Positions 14,749 to 22,070 of a stretch of 35,220 nucleotides of DNA are shown piece by piece. The notes under the pieces were generated by a model. It had not been told where the DNA came from. It worked only from the letters and a program-made list of their open reading frames with translations, and did not search any database. This DNA comes from JAOAIV01 sp038849555. Its GTDB lineage: Archaea > Thermoproteota > Bathyarchaeia > Bathyarchaeales > Bathycorpusculaceae. The position numbers and the translations under genes are program-made. Position 1 is the first letter of the stretch. Each line of letters opens with the position of its first letter. The stretch is from contig JAWCMT010000011.1 of assembly GCA_038849555.1 (NCBI GenBank), positions 1 to 35,220 on the forward strand, read 5' to 3'.

Positions 14749-15150
14749 CTATACGGGTTTGAAGCAGTATCTTGGCCACTGTGGCCACGGCTGCGCCGCC
14801 ATGCACGTGCCGAAGTCCATCATAAGCTGCATGCCTATGCGGAGCTGGTTATGCGGTACGCCTGTTATAATGCCTGGCAGTTTTAAGCCGTTCTCAAGCT
14901 GCACGATGCCCACTGCGTACGGCGATATGGCTTGGAACTGCAGTGGAGCTATGTGGATAACCGTGAAGCTTAAAAGCTTGCCTTTCCCGTTGATTTCCGT
15001 CCACGCGAATTCTTGCCCATGACAGATGTCGCAGAGTGGTCTGGGCGGCAGATGGATTTTGCCGCAGCGCAGGCATTTTCCAGCCATAAGCTTGCCTTGC
15101 GCTAGGAACTTGTAGAACTGCTCAATCGTGAATGGTGCCTCGGTGCTCAT
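14749..15150 (-). CDS. DUF35 OB-fold/zinc-ribbon acyl-CoA-binding partner of thiolase
   Basis: The 133-residue protein has a rubredoxin-like zinc finger at C26, C29, C40, C43 (CLRCG...LCDIC), followed by an OB fold with GKGKLLSFTVIHIAP. This is the DUF35 family. In archaea it forms a complex with acetoacetyl-CoA thiolase and HMG-CoA synthase and channels the intermediate at the start of the mevalonate pathway. It overlaps the thiolase stop by one base (TAATG), so the two are co-translated. HMG-CoA synthase, usually the third partner, is not in this window. Confidence 0.9.
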   Translation of the reverse strand: MSTEAPFTIEQFYKFLAQGKLMAGKCLRCGKIHLPPRPLCDICHGQEFAWTEINGKGKLLSFTVIHIAPLQFQAISPYAVGIVQLENGLKLPGIITGVPHNQLRIGMQLMMDFGTCMAAQPWPQWPRYCFKPV

Positions 15151-16331
15151 TATGTTTCACTCCTGTAGATGTGCACGGTGGCGGTGGCGCCTGACCCGCC
15201 CACATTATGCGTCAAGCCCACGCGGGCATCTTTGACTTGTCGCCGCTCAGCTTGGCCAGTGAGCTGCAGGTAAATCTCGTAGGCTTGCGCCGTGCCCGTC
15301 GCGCCCACGGGATGCCCCTTGGCTTTTAAGCCGCCGCTTGTGTTTACGGGCAAGCGCCCGCCTAGACGTGTTTCGCCGCTTTCGGCGAGTTTGCCGCCTT
15401 CGCCAGCCCCGCAGAAGCCAAGGTCCTCGTAGGCGATTATTTCGGCGATGGTGAAGCAGTCATGTACCTCCGCCACGTCCACATCTTCGGGCTTGACCTG
15501 CGCCGTCTGGTAGGCTTTTTGCGCCGCCAGCCTCGTCGCCTGTAATGAGGTGAGGCTTTGGCGTTCGTAGAGGCCTATGGAGTCGCTGGCTTGTCCGGCG
15601 CCGATGATGTGCACGGCCTGGTCTGTGAAGTGCCTTGCCAGCTCGGGTTTTGTGAGGATTAGGCAACTGGCGCCGTCCGTAATCAGCGAGCAGTCGTATA
15701 GCTTCAGCGGCGACGCAACGATGCGCGAGGTCAGGGCGGCTTCCAGCGTAATCTCCTTCTGTATCTGCGCTTTCGGGTTGAGGCTACCGTGATAATGGTT
15801 TTTCACGGCTACCTGCGCCATCTGCGCCTCTGTGGTGCCGTACGCGTGCATGTGCGCCGTGGCCATCAACGCGTATAAGCCGGGAAACGTTATGCCCTGC
15901 CACTGCTCGAACGGGTAGTCCGCCGCCATCGCCAAATACTCCGTGACCTCAGCGGTGCTCCTGTGCGTCATTTTCTCCACGCCGCCCACGAGAACAACAT
16001 CCGCTAGGCCAGAAAGCACCGCGTAAACGCCTGAGAGTAGCGCCGCACCAGAGCTTGCGCAAGCAGCCTCCGTCCGCGTGGCGGGAATATTCAGCAGCCC
16101 CGCCCAGTCTGCAGCGGCGGCGCCCGTATGCCCCTGGTGCTCATACGCTTCGCCCATGTGCCCCACATACATGGCTTTTATGTCGCGTTTAGGTTCCAGC
16201 CTTGGGCAGCGGTCAAACGCTTCTTTGACGGCTTCGGTGAAAAGCTCCCGTGCGTATAAGCCTTCGCGCTTGCCGAACTTTGACAAGCCCGCGCTGACTA
16301 TGCTGACAAGCGGCTTACCAGCAACCACCAA
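15150..16331 (-). CDS. Archaeal thiolase (acetyl-CoA C-acetyltransferase type)
   Basis: The 393-residue protein has the nucleophilic C91 in TRTEAACASSGAAL, a conserved EVHDCFTIAEI segment near 290, NTSGGLKAKGHPVGATG near 335-350 with its active-site histidine, and a GLTHNVGGSG C-terminal motif. It belongs to the archaeal/SCP-x-like thiolase group that pairs with DUF35. The probable reaction is condensation of two acetyl-CoA to acetoacetyl-CoA for isoprenoid lipids; a degradative role in acyl-CoA cleavage is possible because HMG-CoA synthase is not alongside. The TTG start is supported by GAGGTG 8 bases upstream; the TATA-like TTTTTAAG lies about 50 bases upstream. Confidence 0.9.
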   Translation of the reverse strand: MVVAGKPLVSIVSAGLSKFGKREGLYARELFTEAVKEAFDRCPRLEPKRDIKAMYVGHMGEAYEHQGHTGAAAADWAGLLNIPATRTEAACASSGAALLSGVYAVLSGLADVVLVGGVEKMTHRSTAEVTEYLAMAADYPFEQWQGITFPGLYALMATAHMHAYGTTEAQMAQVAVKNHYHGSLNPKAQIQKEITLEAALTSRIVASPLKLYDCSLITDGASCLILTKPELARHFTDQAVHIIGAGQASDSIGLYERQSLTSLQATRLAAQKAYQTAQVKPEDVDVAEVHDCFTIAEIIAYEDLGFCGAGEGGKLAESGETRLGGRLPVNTSGGLKAKGHPVGATGTAQAYEIYLQLTGQAERRQVKDARVGLTHNVGGSGATATVHIYRSET

Positions 16332-16586
16332 ACAACCAACACCTCAATGCGTATACGCCTATGCTATGTGCAAACTCAAGCTTAAAAACTATGTAACTCA
16401 CGTGACTTAGGCCAGAACTTGCATTTAATAGAGCGCCATTATATTTGGCGGCTATTAGCGATTCATTGCAGAAACCTATAGAGGGTCTATCCGCGCAGAT
16501 AGGCTGACCATAGCCAAGTTTAACTCAAAAAGAGCGATTAAAGGCGCGTGTTAAAGCGTTTCTGTCTATAATTACGGGAAAGGTTT
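16332..16586. other. Intergenic region with two hairpins
   Basis: The region holds the thiolase promoter on the minus strand and two inverted repeats: CGCCA/TGGCG at 16434-16450, and about GTCTATC/GATAGGC at 16477-16496 (7 bp with one G-T pair, 6-base loop). No coding region is convincing. The second hairpin could be a leader structure or operator for the downstream HAD gene. Confidence 0.35.
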
Positions 16587-17291
16587 ATGAAACATCCATT
16601 TGAAACAACACAACGCAAAAAAGAGACGCTGAACATGGTTGAAGTAAAGCTTAGAGCAAAAGGTATATTCTTCGATTTAGACGGCACCATCGTTGATTCA
16701 CGGGATGCTTACTTGGAAGCAGCAAAAATCGCCTTTCAAGCCATGGGTCTCAAGTCGCCTACGTTGGCAACTGCGCTGGAAATTCCGAGAAGGCTCGAAC
16801 AGAGCCAACCAATCAACGAAATTATAAAAGTAGACTCAAGCCGATTCTTGCAGGTGTATTTAAGCGCGTACTATGCTGTAAGCGCAGAAAAAACCAAGCC
16901 TATCCCCGGCATAGACGCTGCACTGGCGCTGCTTTCCAAAAGGGCGAAACTCGCGCTTATAACCATGCGGAATGTTCCCCGAAAAACCGTAGCGGCTGAA
17001 CTTGCACACTTCGGCATAGCTAAATACTTCACTTACATCCTCACGGCGCAGGACACCCACAAGCCGAAGCCCTCGCCTGAAGCGCTAATAAAAACTGTAA
17101 AGGCGCTGGATGTTCAGATGTGCGACTGCGTCATCGTCGGCGATTCCGTCAACGATGTTAGGGCAGGAAAAGCCGCGGGCACAAAAACCGTAGCCGTCTT
17201 ATCAGGGCTATTCACATGCGAAGAGCTTGCTAGGGAAAAGCCTGATTTAATTATTGAAGACGCCACTAAGCTCCTTGGTTACCTCATGTAA
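16587..17291 (+). CDS. HAD-superfamily phosphatase, second copy
   Basis: The 234-residue protein has FFDLDGTIVDS (motif I, about 28-38), LITMRN (motif II), KPSPEALI with the conserved lysine, and GDSVNDVRAGKAAGT (motif IV). It is again subfamily IA, phosphoglycolate phosphatase-like, but only distantly similar to the HAD protein at 13437. The first 16 residues are lysine/threonine rich and unlike the family, and an internal ATG (16635) may be the true start, giving 218 residues. Substrate unknown. Confidence 0.85.
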   Translation: MKHPFETTQRKKETLNMVEVKLRAKGIFFDLDGTIVDSRDAYLEAAKIAFQAMGLKSPTLATALEIPRRLEQSQPINEIIKVDSSRFLQVYLSAYYAVSAEKTKPIPGIDAALALLSKRAKLALITMRNVPRKTVAAELAHFGIAKYFTYILTAQDTHKPKPSPEALIKTVKALDVQMCDCVIVGDSVNDVRAGKAAGTKTVAVLSGLFTCEELAREKPDLIIEDATKLLGYLM

Positions 17292-17429
17292 ACGCTTTCG
17301 TGAACTATTTCTGTAAACGGAATATTGCCAAAACCCGCCTAAACCAGTTATATACCCTTGCGAAAATAAAGTTTAATATAAACCTCCAACCTAAATCACT
17401 ATGGAGAGGGCTTCAGAGCGGGAGACCAA

Positions 17430-18044
17430 ATGAACTTCCTAGAAATAATGTTGGCTGAAAAGCTGAAGGACGCAAACCCTGCGCTTGACATAACAGGCTC
17501 CGACCGTAAAGTTCTACAGGTGGCAACTCAGGACTTTACAAACTACCTCAAATATCATTGGCAGCTAATTGGGCGGGAAGCAGGCCAATGCGAACTTGTT
17601 GAGAAGCTAGAAAGACTCTTCAAGGAAACGCCAGCTGAACTAGAAGAATTCTTGACCGTATGGACAGGTATCTGGCTTAAAAAATGGAAGGAACGCGTTA
17701 AACTCCTCATCGGCGAGCAAAACGCAAATAAATGGAGCCAAGCCTCAAAAAACATCGCAAAAGCGGAACCCTTCTGGAATCAGATTGAAAACAAACAGGA
17801 ACTTCAAGAAGTGGTGGCTGCAACACTGATAAAGAATGGCGAAATCTGCGGCACCGATATACTGTCAGAAAACCTTCTAAAAATGGAACTTGGCGAAAAA
17901 CGTATCCAAAACCTCCGGGACAGCGAGCGAATACTCACAATTGTAAACAATGCTATAAGAAAAGCGCGAGAAATGGCTCAAAGCAAAGGACCGTTGATCT
18001 TCGTCAAAATTGATAAAGGATACTACAGCGCAACAAACCAGTAA
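17430..18044 (+). CDS. Uncharacterised helical protein
   Basis: I do not recognise this 204-residue protein. It is almost entirely helical, charged and soluble, with a tryptophan-rich centre (FLTVWTGIWLKKWKERVKLL) and a C-terminal strand PLIFVKIDKGYYS. The size and the helical part followed by a short beta end loosely resemble archaeal GINS subunits, but no diagnostic motif is present, so I do not make that call. It has its own promoter (AGTTTAATATAAAC at about 17370) and a GGGAG ribosome site, and is followed by a hairpin terminator, so it is transcribed alone next to the translation/RNA genes L37e and LSm. Confidence 0.7.
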   Translation: MNFLEIMLAEKLKDANPALDITGSDRKVLQVATQDFTNYLKYHWQLIGREAGQCELVEKLERLFKETPAELEEFLTVWTGIWLKKWKERVKLLIGEQNANKWSQASKNIAKAEPFWNQIENKQELQEVVAATLIKNGEICGTDILSENLLKMELGEKRIQNLRDSERILTIVNNAIRKAREMAQSKGPLIFVKIDKGYYSATNQ

Positions 18045-18046
18045 CC

Positions 18047-18065
18047 AGTGGTTTCCCCACTTTTT
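18047..18065 (+). terminator. Hairpin terminator of the helical-protein gene
   Basis: AGTGG (18047-18051) and CCACT (18057-18061) around TTTCC, running straight into TTTTT, three bases past the stop codon. Confidence 0.65.
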
Positions 18066-18101
18066 ACTTGGTGTGTCTGTGGATAAAGAATTTTAAATTA
18101 A

Positions 18102-18117
18102 GGAGTGCAGCCACTCC
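18102..18117 (-). terminator. Hairpin downstream of L37e
   Basis: A perfect 6-bp stem GGAGTG/CACTCC with a 4-base loop, 12 bases past the L37e stop. On the minus strand it is followed by an AT-rich TTAATTT tract. It probably ends the LSm-L37e transcript. Confidence 0.5.
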
Positions 18118-18129
18118 CAAGAAGACGTA

Positions 18130-18318
18130 TTAAACTACTCTTTGACGCTGAAGCGTCTTCCTTTGCCATGCATACTCTCTTATAACGGTGGTCTCTCCAT
18201 AGCCACAGGCTGCGCATCGTTTCTTTCGCACGTGGTAAGCGCGTCTGCCGCAGCGTCTACAACATATGTGTACAACTTTGCCTGTGCGCTTCCCCATTGA
18301 TGGTGTGCCTTTACCCAC
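18130..18318 (-). CDS. rpl37e: Ribosomal protein L37e (eL37)
   Basis: The 62-residue protein begins MGKGTPSMGKRTGK and has the zinc finger CRRCGRRAYHVRKKRCAACG (C-x2-C-x14-C-x2-C), exact for eL37 of the large ribosomal subunit. It starts at GTG with GGTGA 6 bases upstream inside the end of the LSm gene. The LSm-L37e pair is a conserved archaeal operon. Confidence 0.97.
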   Translation of the reverse strand: MGKGTPSMGKRTGKVVHICCRRCGRRAYHVRKKRCAACGYGETTVIREYAWQRKTLQRQRVV

Positions 18319-18324
18319 GAGCTG

Positions 18325-18552
18325 TCACCTAGGCGGCGGAGAAATTAGAACCACGTTATCTCCGCGGACAATTATCAGCCCGAGTTTCCGCGTGTTTTCA
18401 ACGTTTGTAGTGTCATCTGTCTCTTCCAAGACAAGATTTAGGTGTTGATCGAAGCCTTTTAGTCGCCCACGCAGGCTTTTTCCGCCCTTTAAGCGTACGA
18501 GCACGATTTTGCCCAAGTTCTGTTCAAGGATTTCTGTTGTCATTTCGCTCAT
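18325..18552 (-). CDS. Archaeal LSm (Sm-like) RNA-binding protein
   Basis: The 75-residue protein has Sm motif 1 (KIVLVRLKGGKSLRGRLKGFDQHLNLVLEE in outline, with the D-x-H-x-N signature) and Sm motif 2 (LIIVRGDNVVLI, with RGD-N). It forms a seven-membered ring that binds U-rich RNA. It lies 6 bases upstream of L37e. A TATA box GGTTTAAATG is about 50 bases upstream on the minus strand. Confidence 0.96.
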   Translation of the reverse strand: MSEMTTEILEQNLGKIVLVRLKGGKSLRGRLKGFDQHLNLVLEETDDTTNVENTRKLGLIIVRGDNVVLISPPPR

Positions 18553-18751
18553 TTTTGCATCTCCATGCCTTTACGCATCTACTACTTGAACTTTTAACAT
18601 TTAAACCTATCTAAGCAAGCAACAAAATTGTTAAAAGCAATTTGCTCAGGCTCCTAATTTTAACGGCGAGTTAAGCTTTAACCACCCCCGCTGCTTGTTA
18701 AGTTGCTGAATCGGTAACTAACTATTTAAATCCGAAGGATTTCTATTTCAT

Positions 18752-20284
18752 ATGAGGACCCCTTTGGAAACAAAAGACAGTACCCTCATAGCCTACAATA
18801 TTCTTGAAAAGAAAATTATTAACAATGGGTTTTGCACTCTGTGCGGCGCGTGCGAAGCAGCATGCCCAACTAGCGCCCTTCATATAATGGATGAGAAAGT
18901 TAATCGCTTGTATGACTGCTCAAAAGACATAGACTTGTGCCCAATATGCTACGAAATCTGCCCCCACTCCGAAGCTCTCTTGCTGAGAAGCTTGAAATTC
19001 GTTTCCGATGCGCCGATCAAACACGAGGCTTTAGGCTACTACAGAAAAATGGTGCTTGCGCAAGCAGTTGATCCGAAATTGCGTCAGCAAAGTCACGGCG
19101 GCGCTGTAGTCACCGCCCTCTTAAATTATGGTATTGAAACTAAAATCTTCGATAGTGCTATAGTCTCTCAGAGCGAGCCTGAAACTCCATCCAAACCCAA
19201 ACCGTCAGTGGCTTTAGTGCCTGACGATATACTTTCAGCTGTGGGCAGCAAGTTTTTCCCTTCTTCAGTGGCCAAGGCTTATGGAAGCGCGGTGTATAGC
19301 CATGGAAAAACCGCCATAGCCTTCGTGGGGGTACCATGCCATGTGCTGGCGATCCGCAAAATGGAGGCATGGCAACACAAAATTATTGATAATTTGAAAA
19401 TAACGATTGGTCTTTTCTGCTTCGGAACCTTTTCATTCAGTTCCATGCTGGATTATATCGAGAAAACTTACAAGATACGTTCGTCTGACATAAAGCAGAT
19501 GCATTTATCCTCAAAATTTGTCATCCAGACTGAAACAGGTGAAATACGAATTCCCTTATCCGAAATTGAAAAGCACATCATGCCCAGCTGCCGCACCTGT
19601 ATGGATTTCACCTCTGAACTCGCGGATATATCTGTGGGCGGCGCATATCCTCTGAAGGACTGGTCAACCGTTATAATCAGAACTAAAGCTGGCGAAGAAT
19701 TCTTCTACAACGCCGTTGAAAACGGAATCATCAGCACTTGGGTTATAGAGCAAGAGCCCAAGGTCTTTGAGCGCGTGATGCTGGCGGCGATGCAGAAGCG
19801 GGCAGAGGCCCTCAAAAAGGCTATGGAGATGGAGGAGGCTTATGGTTATCTTCCTACTTTGCTGCTTAGAGAAACAGCTGATTTAGCCAAGTGTAGGATT
19901 GAGGAGATAATGACCAAGGACATCCAGGTGGTGCAGCAGGATATGTCTGTCAGTCAATTCTTGGATTATGTAGCTAAACATCACCACATTGGTTATCCAG
20001 TTGCGAGCGAAAAAGGTGAACTTGTCGGCTGGGTTACTATTGAAGAGGCGGCGCATGTCGCTAAAAAGAAACGCGCTGAAACTTCTGTTGGCCAAATAGC
20101 GCGAAAAACTGTGGTTGTCGCTTATCCTGATGAAACCGCGTTGGAAGTCTTTAAAAAGATGAGTGAGCATGAAACCGGGCGCGTTATTGTCCTTGATAGA
20201 GTGGATTCGAAAAAGTTGCTGGGCATAGTGACCAAAGCCGACTTGATGCATGCCCTAGCAAAGCAGGCTGAGAAGCGCACTTAG
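18752..20284 (+). CDS. F420 hydrogenase/dehydrogenase beta-subunit-like (FrhB/FpoF) protein fused to CBS domains
   Basis: The 510-residue protein begins with two [4Fe-4S] sites: C28-C31-C34-C38 (CTLCGACEAACP) and C56-C63-C66-C70 (...CPICYEICP). Residues 90-380 are the FrhB domain: SHGGAVVTALLNYGIE, FVGVPCHVLAIRK, LFCFGTFSF and SCRTCMDFTSELADISVGGA, which carry the FAD and F420 sites. The last 125 residues are two CBS domains (from IEEIMTKDIQVV, with LVGWVTIEEA, then LLGIVTKADLM). FrhB-type subunits pass electrons between F420H2 and Fe-S chains; FpoF feeds the Fpo complex. Here it lies 1 kb upstream of a complex I-type operon on the same strand. CBS pairs usually bind adenine nucleotides, suggesting energy-charge control. 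A TATTTAAAT box about 25 bases before the ATG implies a leaderless mRNA. Confidence 0.88.
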   Translation: MRTPLETKDSTLIAYNILEKKIINNGFCTLCGACEAACPTSALHIMDEKVNRLYDCSKDIDLCPICYEICPHSEALLLRSLKFVSDAPIKHEALGYYRKMVLAQAVDPKLRQQSHGGAVVTALLNYGIETKIFDSAIVSQSEPETPSKPKPSVALVPDDILSAVGSKFFPSSVAKAYGSAVYSHGKTAIAFVGVPCHVLAIRKMEAWQHKIIDNLKITIGLFCFGTFSFSSMLDYIEKTYKIRSSDIKQMHLSSKFVIQTETGEIRIPLSEIEKHIMPSCRTCMDFTSELADISVGGAYPLKDWSTVIIRTKAGEEFFYNAVENGIISTWVIEQEPKVFERVMLAAMQKRAEALKKAMEMEEAYGYLPTLLLRETADLAKCRIEEIMTKDIQVVQQDMSVSQFLDYVAKHHHIGYPVASEKGELVGWVTIEEAAHVAKKKRAETSVGQIARKTVVVAYPDETALEVFKKMSEHETGRVIVLDRVDSKKLLGIVTKADLMHALAKQAEKRT

Positions 20285-20290
20285 CAAAAA

Positions 20291-20312
20291 AGGCTATTGC
20301 AGCAATAAGCCT
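20291..20312 (+). terminator. Hairpin after the FrhB-CBS gene
   Basis: AGGCTATTG pairs with CAATAAGCCT (one bulged A) around CAG, 6 bases past the stop. No T-run follows, so it may be an mRNA 3' stem rather than an intrinsic terminator. Confidence 0.45.
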
Positions 20313-20361
20313 ATTGAATGCATTCCACAGCGGAGTAGCATGAAAACAACAAAATTATTAA

Positions 20362-20392
20362 GTTAATCAATTCGATATATTTACTGATTAAC
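20362..20392 (+). promoter_or_regulatory. TATA box flanked by an 8-bp inverted repeat
   Basis: GTTAATCA (20362-20369) and TGATTAAC (20385-20392) are perfect inverted repeats 15 bases apart. The TATA element GATATATTT lies between them, about 30 bases before the start at 20407. A dimeric repressor bound here would block TBP access. Confidence 0.6.
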
Positions 20393-20406
20393 AGGTTGTT
20401 TTATGC

Positions 20407-20874
20407 ATGGCTGAGTGCAGTGTGGAAACAAAGAAAGAGGGCGTTAGCAAACTAACTGCTGCGATATTAACCATAGTCGTGGCCTTGTCCATTATAGCCG
20501 CTGTATTTGCTCCGCTGAGTGAAGAATTTATGCCTGGTATTGAAGCAATAGTTGATACGCTACTTAACATAACAACCAACTTGATCTACCTGATCGGCGG
20601 CGGCGTTATAATTTTCGGCGCGGTGCTTGTCACAATTCGGTTCGTGCAGTGCAAATTGAAGGATCCTTACAAGCCGACTTGTGTAACCCGCTTTCTCTCA
20701 GGCTATTTGACGCTTAGCCTAGAATTCTTTATTGGCGCCGAAATCATAAGAACCGTAGTTACACGAACATATGAGGAATTCTCCTTGCTCATTCTCGTAA
20801 TATTCAGTAGAGGCCTCTTTAGTCTAATCCTGTACTTAGAACGTAGATGGCATGGCACCGTGGAAACAGAATAG
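20407..20874 (+). CDS. DUF1622 membrane protein
   Basis: The 155-residue protein has three or four membrane helices (about residues 17-36, 54-78, 90-108 and 120-140). The region LIYLIGGGVIIFGAVLVTIRF, with the following FLSGYLTLSLEFFIGAEIIRT, matches the DUF1622 family of small integral membrane proteins with a conserved E-x-x-I-G-A-E type helix. Function unknown. It has a well-marked promoter with an operator of its own and stands between the FrhB-CBS gene and the hydrogenase operon, so an energy or stress role is possible but not shown. Confidence 0.75.
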   Translation: MAECSVETKKEGVSKLTAAILTIVVALSIIAAVFAPLSEEFMPGIEAIVDTLLNITTNLIYLIGGGVIIFGAVLVTIRFVQCKLKDPYKPTCVTRFLSGYLTLSLEFFIGAEIIRTVVTRTYEEFSLLILVIFSRGLFSLILYLERRWHGTVETE

Positions 20875-21248
20875 ACTCGAACTCCACCTTATGCTCTTTC
20901 TGCCTTTTAACTGTTATTTTATGCGGCAATTTCATGTATTACGTAGGGTTTTTTGTTGGTTAAGCTTTAAATGCTTGGAGTTCCATTCTAAAAGACTAGC
21001 TCTGAGGCCTATGGCTACAACAAGTGCGGATAAAAATCCCTGCGTTGATGGCGGTGGTGTGCATTTTCTTTTAGACAAATTTCTATCATTTTTAGATTAT
21101 TGTAGACATGTGAATCGATTATTAAGCTTTATATATGTGTATGTAAATGAAAACTTGCTTGCAAGTGTCATGTGTACAATTAAAGCAAACATTGAAACCA
21201 TGACTGATAAGTCGCTTAAGGGAAAATGCATGATTTGCTGCACAACCT
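20875..21248 (+). promoter_or_regulatory. Long leader and promoter of the hydrogenase/complex I operon
   Basis: I see no gene in these 374 bases. A TATA box (GCTTTATATATG) lies at about 21126-21137. Sixteen bases further is ACTTGC TT GCAAGT (21153-21166), a perfect 6-bp palindrome near the expected transcription start and a possible operator. The leader would be about 90 bases long, with the strong ribosome site GAAGGAGG at 21251-21258. A small hairpin GACT GATA AGTC lies near 21203. Confidence 0.5.
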
Positions 21249-21599
21249 TTGAAGGAGGCAAAGGCTATATTCGCTGAATCTCTTATTGCCTTCCTCTTAA
21301 TTTTAGCGATTAGCTTGCTTATTTATTTCTTTGGTCGCCGCGCTTCACCTAAATCCGCTCAAACCGAGAATGAGCAATCGGAATATGCTTGCGGAGAAAA
21401 AGCGCCCCTCCAGCGGCTGAGAATCAACGTTACACTGTACAAGTTCCTCATATATTTCGCGATTTTTGACTCTTCGGTTTTGCTGCTTGCTTTCGCCGCA
21501 CTTCTGGGTCAGGGAATTAACATTCCGTTTCTGATCCTTTATCTACTAATAATGTTCGCGTCAAGTCTAATTCTTCTTGAGGGAGCCAAAGAGCAATGA
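21249..21599 (+). CDS. nuoA: Complex I subunit A (NuoA/FpoA)
   Basis: Three membrane helices (about 8-27, 62-84, 90-112) and the loop EYACGEKAP (residues 45-53) with its conserved cysteine and glutamate identify NuoA/FpoA, the subunit at the quinone-site end of complex I. Most Ech/Mbh hydrogenases lack it, so its presence with NiFe-type catalytic subunits is notable. The open frame begins at TTG 21249, but GGAGG (21254-21258) lies after this codon and sits 8 bases before an in-frame ATA (21267). Translation may start at ATA, giving 110 residues. It overlaps nuoB by four bases (ATGA). Confidence 0.88.
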   Translation: MKEAKAIFAESLIAFLLILAISLLIYFFGRRASPKSAQTENEQSEYACGEKAPLQRLRINVTLYKFLIYFAIFDSSVLLLAFAALLGQGINIPFLILYLLIMFASSLILLEGAKEQ

Positions 21600-22039
21600 G
21601 TAAACTAGCGACTTGGGCACGGCTGAAATCTCCTTGGGTTCTTCACTTCAACTCTGGCGCATGCAATGGCTGCGACATAGAAGTTGTTGCCCTCTTAACG
21701 CCCAGGTATGATGTTGAACGCTTCGGCATTAAACTTGAGCCTTCACCGCGGCATGCTGACGTTTTATTAACCACCGGCGCCGTTACAACCCAGTGTGCAG
21801 AAAGGCTAAAACGCATTTACGAGCAAATGCCCGAGCCTAAATTCGTGGTTGCCATCGGCGCCTGCGCATGCTCCGGCGGCGTATTTAAGGGAAACTACTC
21901 TGTAGTCGGCGGCGTAGACAAGGTACTTCCTGTAAACGCTTATATCCCTGGGTGCCCCCCGAAACCAGAAGCAATAATCGACGGGGTAGTAAAACTGCTT
22001 AACTCATTAAAAGAGGCGAAGCCAAACGGCAAAAAATAA
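21596..22039 (+). CDS. nuoB: [NiFe] hydrogenase small subunit/NuoB homologue
   Basis: The 147-residue protein carries one [4Fe-4S] cluster through C23, C26 (GACNGCDIE), C90 (or C92, GACACSGG) and C120 (IPGCPPKPE). The CNGCDIE form is that of energy-converting (group 4) hydrogenases (Ech, Mbh, Hyf). True NuoB subunits have the tandem cysteine pair GLACC instead. The cluster would be the proximal one handing electrons to or from the NiFe site of the next gene product. It starts at ATG with GAGGGAG upstream and is co-translated with nuoA. The assignment is firm; the hydrogenase type is argued from motifs. Confidence 0.92.
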   Translation: MSKLATWARLKSPWVLHFNSGACNGCDIEVVALLTPRYDVERFGIKLEPSPRHADVLLTTGAVTTQCAERLKRIYEQMPEPKFVVAIGACACSGGVFKGNYSVVGGVDKVLPVNAYIPGCPPKPEAIIDGVVKLLNSLKEAKPNGKK

Positions 22040-22070
22040 GCATAGTCCTCTAACCGTTATCCAAGATAGA

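Noticed and set aside
17430..18044. GINS replication subunit
   Set aside because: Only size and helical content fit; no motif supports it.
20852..21277. Open frame of 141 codons between DUF1622 and nuoA
   Set aside because: Its composition is not protein-like. It overlaps the end of DUF1622 and the nuoA ribosome site, and contains the operon's TATA box and palindrome.
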